Shown: in pieces, positions 4,986 to 7,721 of the stretch | Position numbering within the stretch: position 1 is the stretch's first letter | Layout of the letters: every line of letters starts with the position of its first letter | NCBI GenBank assembly: GCA_030699055.1 | Contig: JAUYKX010000225.1 | Span: 1 to 7,721, forward strand | Origin: Candidatus Nanopelagicales bacterium | Lineage (GTDB): Bacteria > Actinomycetota > Actinomycetes > S36-B12 > UBA10799 | DNA length: 7,721 nucleotides | Direction of reading: 5' to 3' | Translations under genes and position numbers: made by a program | The notes under the pieces: model-generated | The model's input: only the letters and a program-made list of their open reading frames with translations | What the model was told of the DNA's origin: nothing | The model's database searches: none

Positions 4986-7721
4986 CCGGATGTGGCCTGG
5001 GCCCGCCTCAGCTCCACAGCCGCCCGCTTCTCTTCGTGATACTGCTCGATGGTCAAATTCCGCAGCTTGGAGGTCGTCCCGCCCTCGGTATGAACGAACC
5101 CGACGTGTGACACATACGGCTCGATGATGTGGATCTTCTGAAGAGGTGTCACCACGAGTAGTTGCAGGTCGAGTCGCTTGAACAGTTCCAGGCCGAAACG
5201 CGCGGATTCGTCCGAGCCACGCCCGAACGCCTCATCGATCACAACGAACCGGAAGGTCCGCGCGTGGGTCTCGCCCGACACGAGACCGAACTGGTAGGCC
5301 AGACTCGCGGCCAGAATCGTGTAGGCCAGTTTCTCCTTCTGCCCCCCGGACTTGCCTCCGGAATCCGAGTAGTGCTCGTGTTCGGAGTCGTCGGCCAGAA
5401 GCCGCTCGCTGGCGGCGAAGGTGAACCAGTTGCGAACATCTGTCACCTTCGCGGTCCAGCGCCTGTCTTCCTCTGTGCGCCCCTCTCGACCCTGAAACCG
5501 GCTGACGATCTCCTTCACTTGCAGGAACTTCGCTTCCGAATACTGGTCGTCGCCCGACCCCGTGATCGACCCCTCGGTGCAGGCACGCAGCTGGCCTCGG
5601 AAGTTGCGTACATCCGCGTCCGGGTTAGCCGTGTTCTCCAGTCGAATGTAGGTATGCGGCTGATAGGCGATCTCGCGCAAAGACGAGTTGACGATCCTGA
5701 CTCGCTGTCGGATGTCCTCCTGTGCGGTGTCGAGCGCGGCACGGAATCCGACGACCTCGCGAATCGCATTTTCATTGAGTTGCCGCTTGAAATTCTCCTC
5801 AAACCTCGGCAGATCATCGGTCTGCAGTGTGGCCAGGAGCGCTCGATATTCGCCGCCAGCGCCGACTGCGGTATCCAGTTCCTGACTCACCAGACGCCAC
5901 CGGGTTCGAAAAGCACCCATCTCAGTGACTATTCGTTCCGCAAGTCGATTGGCTTGCAGAGCGTCGTTGTCGATCTTGGTTTGCAGCTTCCCGCGGATAC
6001 GCTGCTGCACAGCCTCACAGTTCTCGACCGTGAGCCCAGCCGGACCCGTCTCGGCCGCCCGCAACTCGTCCAATCGAGCCCCATCGGTCGGGTCCACCTC
6101 GACTGACGCTTCGGCTCGCAGTTGGTCCGCGACGGCTTCGTCGGACTTGATGCGATCGGTGACCGCGCCTACCTTCTGGTCGACCTTGGTCAAACGCACA
6201 GCCAATTCCTGTTGGACGGCCCGAACCGCATCGAGTCGATTGTTGAGCTCGCGCAGGATGTCACTCGCATCGCGGAGGGCCCGGGCCTCGCTCTCCAGGA
6301 TCTCTATCCGCCGGACTTCGGCGCGCCAGTCGAACTCGGTGAAGTCGCGACGTTCCTGCAACAAGGCGATGTATCGAGTCCCCAAGTCCAGTTCGCTCGA
6401 TTCGGCTCGCAACGTTCGGGTCAAGTCGCGAACTCGGGCCAGCTGCGGTGTGATCTGGGACCGCTCGGCCTCCAGCGCTTGCCGTTTCGCGACGTTGTCC
6501 CACCCCAGGACGTATCGGCGGCGATCGCCCAGGGTGTGTCGATCGTCCTTCTCGTGTCGTTCGCCACCGGACTTGATTTGGCCGTTGCGGGTGAGCGCAT
6601 GTGTCGCCTGCGCGAACTCCTCGGCGGTACGGGCGCACAACAGGTCGAACCTGCGGGCCACTTCCGACTCGAGCCAGGGGGTGAAAGCCGTGCCCGGCTT
6701 CACTTCAAGTTTGTGGACCAGTGACCGGTCGTCGGCACCGCGGCGGTCCTGACCGCGACCGCGCACCCGGTAGTAGACGAGTCGCCCGCGCAGATCCGTC
6801 GAGTCCACCCACCGCGAAACCTGCGAGTAGTGGCGGTCGGGAACGAGTAGCGATAGGCCGAAGCCGTGGAGCAGGCGCTCGACAGCTGGTTCCCACCGTT
6901 CATCGGTGACCCGGATCAATTCTCCGGCGAACGGCAGCTGCTCTTCCCCGAGCCCCAAGCCGCTGCACAACTTGCCGCGGATTGCGATCATCCGTTGGTC
7001 TATGTTCGTGTCGCGTTCCGCCAGGCCCTTCAACTCCGCGTCGACCCGGTCCAGTCGGGCGCACAGGTCATTCTCAGCTACGGCCTGCTCGCTCAGCTCG
7101 TTGCCGATCTGCACTCGGCGAGCGTCGGTGGACTCCATCAGATCGGTCAATTGACCGTGTTGTTCGTGCAATTCGGTGTCGTTGACCGCCGGGGTCAGTC
7201 CGACCTGGGCACAAAGCCGTTCGTAGTCCTGAGCCGCTCGACGACGGCGGTCCCGACTCAACCCCGCAGCCTCGACTTCGTGCTCAAGCTGAACCAACCG
7301 GTCGCCGCCACTGTCGCGGATTGCCCCGAGCAGATCGTTCTCTTCGCGTTGCGCCGAGGCCTGTTCGGTGGCCACCGAACTTCGCCTCCGCTCATGGCCG
7401 CGCAGATCGTCCCGCAATCGCGAGGCCCGCTGGGCCAACAGTGCGAGTTTCTGGACTACGAAATATCCGTGCAGGCAATCGCGCAATCGCCGGTGATCAA
7501 TCGCCTGCTGAACCAGTTGATCGTGGCTGTCCAGTTTCTTGATGAGCGGGACGAGCGCGGCAACCTGCTCTTTGGCCGTGAGGACGGCGTCGTGGGCCCG
7601 GGTCAAGTCCTCGAAATGGTTGATCAATCCGCTGATGCGGGCTTTGACATCGGACGGTTCCAGCATGTGAGCGCGGACGAAATCGGTGAGGTTTCCCACC
7701 GACTTCATCGACACGGTTTGG
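4982..7721 (-). CDS. jetC: Wadjet anti-plasmid system SMC-like ATPase JetC (5' end cut by window edge)
   Basis: JetC is the SMC/MukB-like motor ATPase of Wadjet, which with JetA (kleisin) and JetB (KITE subunit) extrudes DNA loops and presents small circles to JetD. The frame is open to the right edge, with 912 complete codons visible; full-length JetC is about 1,100 residues, so the N-terminal head part with Walker A lies outside. Numbering from the GTG codon at 7714, which is probably internal: long charged coiled coil at about 30-240; hinge-like region at about 245-410, including IKSGGERHEKDDRH (380-393) and RRYVLGWDN (399-407); a second coiled coil at about 410-680; then the C-terminal head. 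The head has the ABC signature SGGKSGGQKEK (785-795; bases 5330-5362) and Walker B with D-loop, FVVIDEAFGRGSDES (823-837; bases 5204-5248), then VVTPLQKIHIIEPYV (854-868). Order and motifs fit the type I Wadjet form as I recall it. The stop overlaps the jetD start by 4 nt. Confidence 0.95.
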   Translation of the reverse strand, partial: QTVSMKSVGNLTDFVRAHMLEPSDVKARISGLINHFEDLTRAHDAVLTAKEQVAALVPLIKKLDSHDQLVQQAIDHRRLRDCLHGYFVVQKLALLAQRASRLRDDLRGHERRRSSVATEQASAQREENDLLGAIRDSGGDRLVQLEHEVEAAGLSRDRRRRAAQDYERLCAQVGLTPAVNDTELHEQHGQLTDLMESTDARRVQIGNELSEQAVAENDLCARLDRVDAELKGLAERDTNIDQRMIAIRGKLCSGLGLGEEQLPFAGELIRVTDERWEPAVERLLHGFGLSLLVPDRHYSQVSRWVDSTDLRGRLVYYRVRGRGQDRRGADDRSLVHKLEVKPGTAFTPWLESEVARRFDLLCARTAEEFAQATHALTRNGQIKSGGERHEKDDRHTLGDRRRYVLGWDNVAKRQALEAERSQITPQLARVRDLTRTLRAESSELDLGTRYIALLQERRDFTEFDWRAEVRRIEILESEARALRDASDILRELNNRLDAVRAVQQELAVRLTKVDQKVGAVTDRIKSDEAVADQLRAEASVEVDPTDGARLDELRAAETGPAGLTVENCEAVQQRIRGKLQTKIDNDALQANRLAERIVTEMGAFRTRWRLVSQELDTAVGAGGEYRALLATLQTDDLPRFEENFKRQLNENAIREVVGFRAALDTAQEDIRQRVRIVNSSLREIAYQPHTYIRLENTANPDADVRNFRGQLRACTEGSITGSGDDQYSEAKFLQVKEIVSRFQGREGRTEEDRRWTAKVTDVRNWFTFAASERLLADDSEHEHYSDSGGKSGGQKEKLAYTILAASLAYQFGLVSGETHARTFRFVVIDEAFGRGSDESARFGLELFKRLDLQLLVVTPLQKIHIIEPYVSHVGFVHTEGGTTSKLRNLTIEQYHEEKRAAVELRRAQATSG

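Noticed and set aside
5162..6106. A 314-codon open frame on the plus strand
   Set aside because: It lies wholly antisense to jetC, whose conserved motifs fix the real coding strand. No domain is recognisable in it.
7712..7714. GTG at 7714 as the true start of jetC
   Set aside because: The frame stays open to the window edge, the protein would lack the Walker A half of the ATPase head, and it would be about 200 residues shorter than JetC.
1..7721. CRISPR arrays, tandem repeats, insertion sequences, tRNA or rRNA genes
   Set aside because: None seen on reading through both strands; nearly all of the window is accounted for by protein-coding genes.

Overview
The window looks like a moderately high-GC actinobacterial chromosome. 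The first two proteins read very much like the Mycobacterium tuberculosis pair Rv2858c (AldC) and Rv2860c (GlnA4), so Mycobacteriales or a close relative is the best guess. This rests on recalled family sequences, not a search. Both window edges cut through genes.

Layout: (1) bases 1-2640, minus strand: a GlnA4-type glutamine-synthetase-like ligase followed 54 nt later by an aldehyde dehydrogenase whose 3' end lies beyond base 1. Together they suggest a gamma-glutamylation route for catabolism of polyamines or other amines. (2) 2641-2897: a divergent intergenic region with inverted repeats and a possible 22-codon leader ORF. (3) 2898-3263, plus strand: a small DUF488 (YeaO-like) protein. (4) 3319-3702, minus strand: a YbjQ/DUF74 'heavy-metal-binding' family protein, convergent with the DUF488 gene. 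(5) 3771-7721, minus strand: jetC (5' end cut by the window edge) and jetD, overlapping by 4 nt (ATGA). These are the last two genes of a Wadjet (JetABCD/EptABCD) anti-plasmid SMC system.

The most notable content is the Wadjet module. JetC is the SMC-family motor ATPase that extrudes DNA loops, and JetD is the topoisomerase-VI-A-like Toprim nuclease that cuts small circular DNA. The SMC signature and Walker B region of JetC and the acidic Toprim residues of JetD are all present, so the visible part looks functional. By the usual gene order, jetA, jetB and the Walker A part of jetC should lie just beyond base 7721. Wadjet is an already described system. I see no convincing undescribed system here; the unexplained parts are the small flanking genes and intergenic signals. 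Gaps between genes are all under 300 bases.
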